Source: VXMF01 sp965206775 (GTDB lineage: Bacteria > Acidobacteriota > Terriglobia > Bryobacterales > UBA6623). From it: a stretch of 64,000 nucleotides of DNA. The position numbers and the translations under genes were made by a program. Below are positions 54,032 through 62,868 of the stretch, in pieces; position 1 is the first letter of the stretch, and every line of letters starts with the position of its first letter. The notes beneath the pieces are model-generated. The model was not told the origin of the DNA, made no database searches, and was given only the letters and a program-made list of their open reading frames with translations. Location: positions 2,108,001 through 2,172,000 of the forward strand of contig CBDBKU010000003.1 of NCBI GenBank assembly GCA_965206775.1, given 5' to 3'.

Positions 54032-54550
54032 TCAATCCTTGAGGACGTTTAAGTGTTCCCGATAGATGGATCGCGCCGCAATGAAGTCGACGTGGGCCAA
54101 GCGCAGTTCCCTGCTGATCGCCCGTATTTCATTGTCTTCCTTGACACTGATCGAGTGGTCCGACGACGAAACTGCGAACAGGCAGTGCAGCAGGGCCTGC
54201 TTCTGGATCTTGTTGGCGATTCGATTGAATTCCTGCGTGACGATGAAGTTCTCGGTTGAGCCGAAGAGCATGTGCTGTGCCTTGGCGATTTGAACGACGA
54301 GAACGGCCTGCTCTTCCGGAAGTCCGCCCACCCGCTCGACAATTCGCTCCATCTCGGCGATCTCCTCCTCGCTGATGTCCAAGTCCGCGTTAGCCACCCG
54401 CCCGAGGATAAACGCGAAGGCAGCGATGAACTTGGCTCGTTCGGGTGAGAGTTCGTCCATAGCGCGGGTGATCTTGCGCAGAGTCCCTGAATCCCCAAGA
54501 TCCGTAGCCTTCCGTTTAGGGGCCGATCTGAACAAATCGAGGAGTGACAT
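54032..54550 (-). CDS. TerB-like tellurite-resistance/DUF-type helical protein
   Basis: A 172-residue protein. The central region AFAFILGRVANADLDISEEEI with the acidic ADLDISEEE motif, followed by AHVDFIAARSIY near the end, matches the TerB-like helical domain, which binds metal via acidic residues. Members occur in stress loci as well as in tellurite resistance; no other ter gene is here. A short N-terminal region (MSLLDLFRSAPKRKATDLGD) precedes it. Confidence 0.82.
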   Translation of the reverse strand: MSLLDLFRSAPKRKATDLGDSGTLRKITRAMDELSPERAKFIAAFAFILGRVANADLDISEEEIAEMERIVERVGGLPEEQAVLVVQIAKAQHMLFGSTENFIVTQEFNRIANKIQKQALLHCLFAVSSSDHSISVKEDNEIRAISRELRLAHVDFIAARSIYREHLNVLKD

Positions 54551-54739
54551 GACAGTACGCTCGCCTGAAACGATCAGGCTTCACCGCAAATCAGCTTAGC
54601 AACCATCCGCTGCCACGTCCGGTCACCGAGCGGAATCGTCGGTTGGATTCGGATTTGCGCGGCACTCAAGACTCCATTGGGGCCGGTACCGTTGGGAGCG
54701 ATCGGAGCCCGCGCGGTCACGGCGATGCCGAGGCGCGGA

Positions 54740-55819
54740 TCAGCGCGAACGCCGCCTAGGTCGGCGCACGGTGGTCAGGAGGACTCTGTCGATCGCAGCT
54801 TGGGCGAGCGGAGCGAGAGCCTTGTATCCCTCTGTATTCGGATGCAGGCCGTCATCTGAGAAATCCTCCCGCAGACGCCCATCGGAGTCGATCATCCCCC
54901 TGTAGTAGTCCAGATACGTCCACCCTCTGGAATTGCACATCGCTTCGAGCCAGCGGTTGAGCTCGATGATGCGCGACGGGTCGCGAAGCACCGTGCGACG
55001 GAAGCGCGGGTCGGATCCTTCCCGGTAGTCGTGGACCGGAAGAATCGACGCCATGATCGGAAGAACTCCCGCCGACTCCGCGAGCATTCCAATTGCTTCG
55101 AGATTGCTGCGGATCGTGGTATCGGAAACACCCCTGGCGAGGTCGTTCGTGCCACCGAGCACGACCACGGCCGACGCGCGCAAGTCGGTCACGTCCGGCT
55201 TAGTGCGCCCGAGCATCTGACCTGTGATCTGCCCGCTGATTCCACGGTTGTAGTAGGGCTTGCCCGTGAAGTACTGGTCTAGGTTCCACCCGTCGGTGAT
55301 TGAGTCTCCAAGGAATACAACCCGAGGGCCTTCGTCGGCCACGGGCCCGACCCTGCGGTTCTCGTCCACGTACCTGCGTAGGTTATCGCGGTCCGAACCC
55401 AGGACTTGTTCCTCGCGGGCGTCCAAAGTGGCGCGGAAGTGGGCTTCGAGCCGCTGGATCGAGTCTCTGAGATCCGCCAGCTGCTTGTCGATGTCCTCCG
55501 AGAAGTCGGCTGGTTTAGGCAGCGTGTCGGAGAGCTGGAGGTACGCTTTCGCGTTGCCGAGCATCCTGTAAAGGATTCCAACGTGATTCCGGCTCGGGGA
55601 TGTCTCCAGTGTCTTGATTCCCTGCCGGAAATTCTCCTGTAGCGGAGCGCCGGCCCTGGAAAGCTCGGGCATTACGATGCGGGTTGCTTCCAGCAGGTCG
55701 GAGATGCGGCGCATCAGCTGTGCCGATTCCCGCCCGTCGAGCATGTCGGCTGCGCTGCCCCTGGACGGGTTCGACACAAGCAGCAGGGGAATCAGCAGGA
55801 ACAGGCAGAGCCTTGGCAT
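54740..55819 (-). CDS. Secreted SGNH/GDSL-family hydrolase
   Basis: A 359-residue exported protein with a Sec signal (MPRLCLFLLIPLLLVSNPSR). A helical N-terminal region of about 140 residues is followed by the SGNH core: block I VFLGDSITDGW with the nucleophile Ser, block II GISGQITGQML, block III GGTNDLA with the oxyanion Asn, and block V DGLHPNTEG with catalytic Asp and His. It should act as an esterase, possibly on acetylated glycans. It is 14 bp from the heptosyltransferase stop on the same strand. Confidence 0.92.
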   Translation of the reverse strand: MPRLCLFLLIPLLLVSNPSRGSAADMLDGRESAQLMRRISDLLEATRIVMPELSRAGAPLQENFRQGIKTLETSPSRNHVGILYRMLGNAKAYLQLSDTLPKPADFSEDIDKQLADLRDSIQRLEAHFRATLDAREEQVLGSDRDNLRRYVDENRRVGPVADEGPRVVFLGDSITDGWNLDQYFTGKPYYNRGISGQITGQMLGRTKPDVTDLRASAVVVLGGTNDLARGVSDTTIRSNLEAIGMLAESAGVLPIMASILPVHDYREGSDPRFRRTVLRDPSRIIELNRWLEAMCNSRGWTYLDYYRGMIDSDGRLREDFSDDGLHPNTEGYKALAPLAQAAIDRVLLTTVRRPRRRSR

Positions 55820-55833
55820 AGATATGAGTCTAC

Positions 55834-56862
55834 TTAACGTAAGAACGGTGCAAGAGCGTCATGGACCATCGCGGGAGTGCAAGCCCGCATGGAGCCGCTT
55901 GAGTCCCGGCCCCGCTTGTATGTGGTCGCGGCATTCAGGTCGCGGATCACGACGATTCCGGTTCCACGGGGCCCGTTCCGCGCAGGGTCCGTCGGCCCGA
56001 AAATCGCAACGCCCCGCTTGCCAACCGCCGAGGCAAGGTGCAAGGGGCCGCTGTCGACGCCGACGATCGCTTGTGCCGCTCGGGTCGCTCCAATCAATTG
56101 CGGGATCGTTGAAGGGCGCGGAATCACTGCTCCGTAGGGTGCAGCGGCGCGAATGTCTTCCGCATAGCGCTCTTGGCCGGGAGCGCAGTCAGCAACTAGC
56201 GGGATTCGGTGGGAGTGCCAAATCCTGGCCGCCAAGTCAGCATAGTGCTCGGTCGGCCACTCTTTCATGCCCCAGCCAGCCTGCGGGCTTGCGAGGACGA
56301 ATCTCTCTGGCAGGTCTGCGCCTAGCTCCCCCGGCGGGAGCAAGAACTCAGCCGCGCCGGTCGGCTGCACCCCCGAGACGAACGCCGCTAGCTCCCGGTA
56401 GCGGTCGACGACGTGCTCGCATGACGCGCCTGTACGACGGGTGTAGGCAAGTTCCGCATGTGCTTCCCGTTGCAAGCTCCGCTCGAATCCCGCGACGCAG
56501 CTCGCTCCGCTCAACTTGGCGAGGACGGCGGACTTGATGAGTCCTTGGAAGTCGAGCGCCAGATCAAAGCCCGTTGCGTGCAGGTTGGTGAAGAGCTCCT
56601 TAGCTTCATACCAAGAGCTGCGGTGGAACTTGGACTTTCTCCACAGACCGAGCGGGACGGGTATCGCTTCGTCGATAGAAGGATTGAGATCGAGCAGCGG
56701 TCTCCATCGGCTGTCGACCGCCCACGCTATGCGGGCGTGTGGAATGGCTGATCGCAAGTCGGCCACGGCGGGTAGCGTCTGGATGATGTCCCCCATCGCG
56801 CCGAGCCGCACGATAAGGATGTGGGGCGGACGATTAGAGCTTCGCGTGTAATTCCAGTACAT
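55834..56862 (-). CDS. GT9 family heptosyltransferase
   Basis: A 342-residue glycosyltransferase of family 9. The N-terminal LIVRLGAMGDIIQTLPA binds the acceptor side. The central ALDFQGLIKSAVLAKLSGA and the C-terminal VGVDSGPLHLASAVGKRGVAIFGPTDP bind ADP-heptose. It transfers heptose to the lipopolysaccharide inner core at the cytoplasmic face. Its start overlaps by 29 bp the end of an upstream nucleotidyltransferase-like gene of the heptose pathway. Confidence 0.92.
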   Translation of the reverse strand: MYWNYTRSSNRPPHILIVRLGAMGDIIQTLPAVADLRSAIPHARIAWAVDSRWRPLLDLNPSIDEAIPVPLGLWRKSKFHRSSWYEAKELFTNLHATGFDLALDFQGLIKSAVLAKLSGASCVAGFERSLQREAHAELAYTRRTGASCEHVVDRYRELAAFVSGVQPTGAAEFLLPPGELGADLPERFVLASPQAGWGMKEWPTEHYADLAARIWHSHRIPLVADCAPGQERYAEDIRAAAPYGAVIPRPSTIPQLIGATRAAQAIVGVDSGPLHLASAVGKRGVAIFGPTDPARNGPRGTGIVVIRDLNAATTYKRGRDSSGSMRACTPAMVHDALAPFLR

Positions 56863-57211
56863 CGCTGACCACGTTGCGTCTCTGGGCGGAATCGACGTCG
56901 ACTACTGAATCGGTTTCAAGCGCTTGTGCGATTGCTTCCGCTTCCGAGGCTTCGCAAAGGCACACCCAGTCAACGGGCTCGAGCGCCGCGACCATTTGCG
57001 CCCGGTCATAGCCGGCGAGTGGCGCCGGGCGGAGATCGGTCTCGCGATACACGAGAACCACTAAGGCCCCGTCGCGCGGCTTAGCCGCTCGGAGGAGTTC
57101 GCAGTGCTCCGACGTGAGAACGTCGAACCAGCCCTTAGCTACACGAATGTTGTCTTGCGGAGGGGGCAGGGAAGCCGGCCCGATGATTTTCGAGCGAGTA
57201 TCAAATGTCAA
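56834..57211 (-). CDS. Degenerate cytidylyltransferase-like protein (HldE/RfaE C-terminal type)
   Basis: A 125-residue protein that follows the fold of the ADP-heptose synthase nucleotidyltransferase domain: GWFDVLTSEHCELL, LVVLVYRETD, PLAGYDRAQMVAALEPVDWVCL, then a helix. In active members the first segment is GCFDLLHVGH, with His-x-Gly-His binding the nucleotide. Here that reads Thr-Ser-Glu-His (residues 33-36), so the first His and the Gly are lost. The domain also ends before the C-terminal signature. Start is a TTG at 57211. It overlaps the heptosyltransferase start by 29 bp. A catalytic role is doubtful. Confidence 0.72.
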   Translation of the reverse strand: MTFDTRSKIIGPASLPPPQDNIRVAKGWFDVLTSEHCELLRAAKPRDGALVVLVYRETDLRPAPLAGYDRAQMVAALEPVDWVCLCEASEAEAIAQALETDSVVDVDSAQRRNVVSDVLELHAKL

Positions 57212-57766
57212 ACTCCTAAGGTAGCGCCCGGCACGAGTCGGTGCTGGGGCTCGACTTGTCTCGCCGGGACGGGAGTGAACGAAACGCGCGGATGCAGGTC
57301 TTCGCGTTCAGCCAGATCACTGGCTGTCTCCAAGGAGTGCCGGCTAACGCTTCCCCAAGTACTGACAAGTACTGCCGGGCTCCGAAAACGCTCTGTTTCC
57401 AAGTGGGAGATCTCGGCATCCGACCTCTTCGGTGACCTCAAATACTCGGGGTTCCTGCCGCGACGCTAGAAACGCCAATCGAGCGATCTCATAGCGCCCT
57501 TGAGCGCATGTTGTCGCAAGAAGAGGAGTCAATCAGGTGCCCTCCCCGAGAACCACGCCAGTCGGGCTTGGCTGCCAGTGGGAACTACGTCGAAGCAACA
57601 GGCGCGAGAATCAACGAGCTAACGAGCAACTCTTCGATTACGCCGGGTCGCGCCTGGCGTACGCAAGGGCACCCCTTGCGAAACGTCCTGGCCGGGCGTC
57701 CCAGGAGTAAGTTCTCGGTTCCTTTCCGAACAAGCACTCATGGGCGATACTTGAGGGGATTCCTCA
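57212..57766. other. Intergenic, 555 bp, nothing recognised
   Basis: Between the divergent nucleotidyltransferase-like gene and the first methyltransferase. Short minus-strand frames (57208-57441 and 57344-57532) show no family resemblance. No tRNA or strong hairpin was found. Confidence 0.45.
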
Positions 57767-58627
57767 ATGGACCCCACCGGCGAACGCCTCATACTCGAAT
57801 CAAGCGATACCGACCTCCGCAACGAACACTTGGCCCGCTACACCTTCGCGGAAACCCTCGCGAAAGGCAAGCGAGTCTTGGACGCGGGTTGCGGTGCAGC
57901 GTACGGTGCGGCAAGACTCGCGGCGTATGGCTCCAGCGTTTACGCGTTGGACGCCGCAGGCGAGGCGGTGCGCCACGGTCGGGCGGTCTACTCAAACGTG
58001 CGGTTTGTCCAAGGCGACTGCACTGCACTGCCGTTCGCGGATGATTCGATTGACCTCGTCGTCGCGTTCGAGGTGATCGAGCACATGGAGCGTTGGTCTG
58101 ACCTGATTCGAGAAGCAGCCCGAGTTCTGGTCCGGTCAGGGGTGTTTCTGGTATCCACGCCGAACCGTTCCTACTACGAAATTTCGCGCAATGTGCCTAA
58201 CCCGTTCCATGTCCATGAATTCGAGTACGACGAGTTCCGGACAGCGCTGGCCGCGACGTTTGATCACACGAAGGTATTCTTCGAGAATCACTCGCCAGCC
58301 ATCGCGTTCACCTCTTCGGAACCCTGTGGTGCTCGAGCCCACTTCGAAGCTCCCCAGCCGGAACCCGAGTCCGCGCATTTCTTTGTCGCGGCGTGTTCGA
58401 TGAGCCCGCTCGAAATCCCCGCCGACCTCGCGTACGTCCCGGTGTGCGGCAACGTATTGCGCGCGCGAGAGCTGCACATCGCCAAGCTTAACGAGTGGAT
58501 TGCCACCCTCGAAGCGCGCCACGCTGAGATCGAAGGCAGCATGAGCCGCGAACTACGCCAAACTCCTTACCGCATCCTCCGTCGCCTGAGGCTGGCACCA
58601 CGTCTGCCGGAGAATTGGTCGGGATAG
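57767..58627 (+). CDS. Class I SAM-dependent methyltransferase
   Basis: A 286-residue cytoplasmic methyltransferase. The SAM-binding motif is VLDAGCGAAYGAARLA, then YALDAAGEAV (acidic residue for the ribose), GDCTALPFADDSIDLVVAFEVIEHM and a post-motif VFLVSTPNR. The latter pattern is frequent in methyltransferases of surface-polysaccharide loci, and heptose genes lie nearby. A C-terminal helical extension, IAKLNEWIATLEARHAEIEG, is coiled-coil-like. The acceptor is unknown. Confidence 0.88.
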   Translation: MDPTGERLILESSDTDLRNEHLARYTFAETLAKGKRVLDAGCGAAYGAARLAAYGSSVYALDAAGEAVRHGRAVYSNVRFVQGDCTALPFADDSIDLVVAFEVIEHMERWSDLIREAARVLVRSGVFLVSTPNRSYYEISRNVPNPFHVHEFEYDEFRTALAATFDHTKVFFENHSPAIAFTSSEPCGARAHFEAPQPEPESAHFFVAACSMSPLEIPADLAYVPVCGNVLRARELHIAKLNEWIATLEARHAEIEGSMSRELRQTPYRILRRLRLAPRLPENWSG

Positions 58628-58653
58628 CTCGCTGATCCCTGACGGAACTCACT

Positions 58654-59352
58654 TCATGGCTTGTAGAACCAGAGCCAGTAGTACTGCGTCCCGGCTCCGA
58701 CGCTGTGCCGGAGTTCGAAGCCGTGGCGCTCGGCCATTTCGGCGGCTTCCTGCTCGGAAACGCTAGCTCCCAGCCAAGTGTCGGTTCCAGCCTCCCGGAA
58801 TCCTGCGCCTTGGTAGCCTTGCACTTGGAACTTGAATAGCGAGCCCCGGCGCAATAGCCGGCCGACTTCGCCAATGTAGCTGTCAATTACCGCCCTGCTC
58901 GGGATGTGCTGGAACACGATGAACGAATATGCGAAGTCGAATTGCAGCGACCCCACGGCGCGCAGGTCTGTGCCGGAATTGCGATGGACATGGGCGTTCC
59001 GGGTTGATTGCAGATAGCGGCGCGCGCGCCGGATCATTTCATAGCTGACGTCCACGCCATGAACCTCGCCGAACGATGCGGCCAGAGCTCGGGTAATTCG
59101 GCCTACGCCGCAACCGATTTCTAGGACTCGCATATCCGCCGGATCTCGTCCTTGGCAGACGTTCTCCATGTCATTGAGGATCTGATCTCGGACGTTCTGC
59201 TCCCCCGTGGCGAAGAATTCCTGCTCGTTCCAGTTCGCTCGACCGGTGTTGACGAAATGCAGGGCGTCTTGCCGGGCCCTGTCATCCCAGTCTCGGCGCA
59301 TCTTGCGCGACAGCCGAGCAAGCCGAATTTCCCGAACCGCGTTACGTAGCAT
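58654..59352 (-). CDS. Class I SAM-dependent methyltransferase
   Basis: A 232-residue methyltransferase, start ATG 59352 in agreement with the family. The motif MRVLEIGCGVGRITRALA is followed by EVHGVDVSYEMIRRA, then FDFAYSFIVFQHIPS and a hydrophobic beta strand near FKFQVQGYQGAG. The C-terminus ends in YYWLWFYKP. It stands convergent to the previous methyltransferase with 26 bp between stops, and downstream of the DUF1501 gene on the same strand. Acceptor unknown. Confidence 0.87.
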   Translation of the reverse strand: MLRNAVREIRLARLSRKMRRDWDDRARQDALHFVNTGRANWNEQEFFATGEQNVRDQILNDMENVCQGRDPADMRVLEIGCGVGRITRALAASFGEVHGVDVSYEMIRRARRYLQSTRNAHVHRNSGTDLRAVGSLQFDFAYSFIVFQHIPSRAVIDSYIGEVGRLLRRGSLFKFQVQGYQGAGFREAGTDTWLGASVSEQEAAEMAERHGFELRHSVGAGTQYYWLWFYKP

Positions 59353-59428
59353 GAGTCGAACCGAAATGCCTTTCTGGGGCGATCCAAGTGCCGATGCAAA
59401 GGGCTTGTCGATTGTGGATTCTCGGACG

Positions 59429-60802
59429 CTAGGCAAACAGCTCCCTGACGACCCGATTCGCCAGCATCTTCGTTGGAGAGAAGATCTCGATGTAGTGGTA
59501 TGCGCGTCCCGATGGAGTTTCCTCGATTGTCTTGGTCCAATCAATGTCCATCGCCGAGTAGATCGTCGTAACTAGGTCTTCCGGATAAACCGGTCGGTTG
59601 CCGCTCCAGCCGAAGTCTGTGATCTCTGCTCCGGTGTCGCTGGTTGCTCCGAGCACTTGGCCGGGTCGAACGCCACCGCCTGCGAACAGCCCGGTGAACG
59701 CGTACTGGTAGTGGTCGCGGCCGGCGATGTTGGTCAGCTCGCCTGGCGTGCGGCCGAACTCCCCTACGCAGACGACTAGGGTCTCGTCCAGCACGGATGC
59801 CCCGTCATCCCGCTTCGTCGCCTCGAGATCGTCAAGTAGCTGGCTGAGGGCCGTGTCGAGCTCGTATGACCGCTTGTAGAAGTTGCTTCGCTTGTAGATC
59901 GAACCGTGATGGTCCCAGTCCTCGTGTGTGAGGAAGATGAAGTGAGTTCCGGCGTCGGCTACCACCAGGTTGCGCGCTAGCACAAACGAGTCGCCGACAG
60001 GATTTCCGCCGTACCGGGCTCTCTCGTCGTCACGAATGCTGAAAATGCCGGCGCTTCGAGGATCCGACATGATGTCTACTGCGCCCTCGTAGTAGTTGTG
60101 AAAGTCTCGGAACGCCTTTCTCTCCAACGAGGTGTCGCTGCGCAATCGACTGTCGAATTTTCGGAGAAGTTCCCAGCGGCGGCCGAATTCTGGCAATTCT
60201 GCGCTGCGGGGCGCGAGGGCGGAAATGTCGGAGGACGTATTAACGTGGAATGGGGTGAATGTACCGGGGAGGAAGCCGGCGCCGACGAGCCCGACTTGGG
60301 GGAACGTGTTGAAGCCGACGAACGGGGGCAGGGAATCCGTATCCTTGCGACGGGAAGCGTACTCGTAGGCGACGACAGATCCCACCGCAGGCAGTTCCGG
60401 GGCTAGGGACGGGTTGTGCTGATGTCCAGTCTGCATGTAGTACTGCCCCCGACCGTGCTGGCTCTCCCATGTAGACATCGAGCGGAGCAGGGAGTACTTG
60501 TCGCGCCGTTTCGCCAGTTCCGGATACAGGCCTTTAGGCCACTTGCCGATACCCGAAACGGCTTGCACGTCGAAGTCGGGCGGTGTCCAAGGCCCCTCCT
60601 TGAAGTCCCAAGAGTCAATGTGCGACTGGCCGCCTTCGAGCATCACGAAGATGCAGAACCGAGCCCTGCCGTTGGGGGAAGCCGGACCGCTTGCGCGGGC
60701 GCGGGGCTGAACGAGAGGTAGGAAGTGGTAGCCAGTCATGGCTACCGAGCCGACGCGAACCACCTCGCGCCGCGTCAGGAAATGGTCTTCGAATCGTGCC
60801 AT
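59429..60802 (-). CDS. DUF1501 protein with Tat-like signal
   Basis: A 457-residue exported protein, second DUF1501 member of the window but only distantly like the first. The N-terminus DHFLTRREVVRVGSVAMTG resembles a Tat signal. Motifs are CIFVMLEGGQSHIDSWDFKE, YYMQTGHQHNPSL, FIFLTHEDWDHHGSIYKR, CVGEFGRTPG and AGRDHYQYAFTG. It sits 20 bp downstream of a DUF1549/DUF1553 gene, the usual pairing. The function is unproven in the family. Confidence 0.9.
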   Translation of the reverse strand: MARFEDHFLTRREVVRVGSVAMTGYHFLPLVQPRARASGPASPNGRARFCIFVMLEGGQSHIDSWDFKEGPWTPPDFDVQAVSGIGKWPKGLYPELAKRRDKYSLLRSMSTWESQHGRGQYYMQTGHQHNPSLAPELPAVGSVVAYEYASRRKDTDSLPPFVGFNTFPQVGLVGAGFLPGTFTPFHVNTSSDISALAPRSAELPEFGRRWELLRKFDSRLRSDTSLERKAFRDFHNYYEGAVDIMSDPRSAGIFSIRDDERARYGGNPVGDSFVLARNLVVADAGTHFIFLTHEDWDHHGSIYKRSNFYKRSYELDTALSQLLDDLEATKRDDGASVLDETLVVCVGEFGRTPGELTNIAGRDHYQYAFTGLFAGGGVRPGQVLGATSDTGAEITDFGWSGNRPVYPEDLVTTIYSAMDIDWTKTIEETPSGRAYHYIEIFSPTKMLANRVVRELFA

Positions 60803-60822
60803 GTCGGCTCTCCCAGCGGCCT

Positions 60823-62664
60823 CTAGCGATTGAACAAGAATTCCATCTTATTCATCAGGATCCACTGGAGATCCTCGCCGCCCGCCTCGGTACCGCGTTC
60901 CCGGATCAACCCGAGAGAAGACTGCATTTCCCGCTCGTCTGGGTCGCGGGTCAGGAATCGCCAAAACAGGGAGTCCACCATCTCCTTGCCAGCGGTGCCG
61001 TTCGAAATGAGCGTGGCTAGGTAGCTGCCCTTGGATGGCTTTGCCTTCTGCTTGACGAGATTGGAATTCATCATCAGCGCGGCCTGAATGATGGATCCTT
61101 GGCGGGTAGGTTCGTTGAACTCGCGGTTGGCCTGACCGAACGATTCCGCGAAGAAACGCAGGTCTTGTCTCAGCTGCGGGCCCACCGACACGCTGCGCCA
61201 CAGATCGGAAGGCCCGCGCATCTGTACCATATAGTCCACCTTCTTGTCCGTTAGTGGAATCTGGATGGGGATGTGCAGATTCGTCGCCTTCACGATCGCG
61301 TCGTAGACCTGTTCTGCGGATAGCCTGGTCAGGAACTTCCGGGCGAAATAGCGGGCGTACCCGGGTTTCCACTCGGCCGGGAAGCTTGCGGAAAGCTGGT
61401 ACGCAGAGGAATTCACGATCCGTTTTTGAAGGTGCTGCAGGTTGTACCCGCTGTCGATGAAGTCCTGGGCGAGATCCTCGAGCAGTTCGGGGTGCGTGGG
61501 CTGGATGTCCCATCCTCCGGCTAGGTTCTTGGGATCCATGCGGGTAAAGTCAAAGCCATCTAGGGGCTCGACGATGCCGGTGCCCATGAACTCCGCCCAA
61601 AAGCGATTGACGGCTGCCCTCGCAAATTGCGGATGAGCCGTCAGGATGCGTGCTAGTTCATCCCGTAGCGGCTTGCCGGGCCGGGGCGACTCGCCGCCGA
61701 GAATGAACCTTGGCTGCACGATGCCCTTGCGCTGGCGAGCGACTCGCACAGTGCTGCGAGCCGCCCGAGAGTAGCCTTTTCGCTCTGGGTCCTTATCGTC
61801 GACCAGATACTCGTCTTGGGTGTTCCGGAGTTCCACCCGTCGCATCACGCGGGTGTTGCCGAAGAACGCCGCCTGTGCCCAGAACTCCTCTCGCCTCCTC
61901 TCGGTGAGCCAGGCGTTCACCTGTTCGAGGTGGTTGGCGCCGTCATGGCACGAGATGCACTGCAGGTTCACGCCCATGAAGTGCTTGAAGATCATCACCG
62001 TTATCTCGTCGGCGGTGTCCTCGTGCATGATCTCGGTGCAGTTGTCCGCGAACACGGCCCAACGGACCAGGTAGCTTGCGGGTCCGACGTACCAGTTGCT
62101 GCGCGCCTCCGATGTGAGCAACTCGCGGACGAAGTCGTCGTAGGGCTGGTTGAGCAGCAACGCGTCTGCGACGTAGTCGTGGAAGAGGTTCCGTCCAGCC
62201 ACCCCGACCCGGTTTTGGCTGGTGCGCCAGAGATCGAGGTGCCAGTAGGTCCAGCGGTCGCGCCAGTCGACGCTGCCGACCAAGCGGTCGATCAGCTTGG
62301 AACGCTTCTGCGGATCGGAATCTGCGACGAACCTCCGCGCCTCGTCGCCCTCGGGAATGCGCCCGGTGAGATCGAGGTGGACGCGCCGGAAAAATGTCGC
62401 GTCGTCGGCCAGCAGCGCATGGGGAATGCTGTCGCGCTCGATCTTACCGAAGATATGGTCGTCGATGAAGTTGATCCGCGTGATGCTTTGCTCCGCCCCC
62501 GGCTGGCCGGGCAGGATAGCCTCGGTTTGCCGTGCGAGTTCCGCTGCAGCGTCCTTGCCGGCGACTGGCGGGTGATCTTTCGGCAGGGCTTCTTGGTCCG
62601 TCGTCTGGCCCCATGCCGAAGCGACGACGAGCAGGACGCATGCGAGAAGATTCCGTCGATTCAT
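60823..62664 (-). CDS. Secreted DUF1549/DUF1553 protein with one heme-like motif
   Basis: A 613-residue exported protein. The signal peptide is short (MNRRNLLACVLLVVASAWGQ). DUF1549 covers roughly residues 60-260, where CISCHDG (236-242) is a potential heme-c site. DUF1553 follows (HPQFARAAVNRFWAEFMGTG, RIVNSSAYQLS, FLTRLSAEQVYDAIVKATN). Unlike the first such gene (27.2-29.7 kb) it lacks an N-terminal cytochrome domain. It lies directly upstream of DUF1501 and downstream of dnaB. Confidence 0.9.
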   Translation of the reverse strand: MNRRNLLACVLLVVASAWGQTTDQEALPKDHPPVAGKDAAAELARQTEAILPGQPGAEQSITRINFIDDHIFGKIERDSIPHALLADDATFFRRVHLDLTGRIPEGDEARRFVADSDPQKRSKLIDRLVGSVDWRDRWTYWHLDLWRTSQNRVGVAGRNLFHDYVADALLLNQPYDDFVRELLTSEARSNWYVGPASYLVRWAVFADNCTEIMHEDTADEITVMIFKHFMGVNLQCISCHDGANHLEQVNAWLTERRREEFWAQAAFFGNTRVMRRVELRNTQDEYLVDDKDPERKGYSRAARSTVRVARQRKGIVQPRFILGGESPRPGKPLRDELARILTAHPQFARAAVNRFWAEFMGTGIVEPLDGFDFTRMDPKNLAGGWDIQPTHPELLEDLAQDFIDSGYNLQHLQKRIVNSSAYQLSASFPAEWKPGYARYFARKFLTRLSAEQVYDAIVKATNLHIPIQIPLTDKKVDYMVQMRGPSDLWRSVSVGPQLRQDLRFFAESFGQANREFNEPTRQGSIIQAALMMNSNLVKQKAKPSKGSYLATLISNGTAGKEMVDSLFWRFLTRDPDEREMQSSLGLIRERGTEAGGEDLQWILMNKMEFLFNR

Positions 62665-62868
62665 CGGGCCTGTCCTGCTCTAGTGTAGATGGAATTCAAG
62701 GCGAGGACACCAGCGGATTCGTGCTTGCGGCGATGCGAGGTGCGCTGCTGCGTGGTGGCAAGGACTCATCTTCGATCGCATCGCGCGACTCGGATTCGCT
62801 TCGCAGCTCTGGCGCCTCGTGAGTGGCATTCGTCCGTGGTCCGCTTCAATACCACGGGCCGACCGGGT

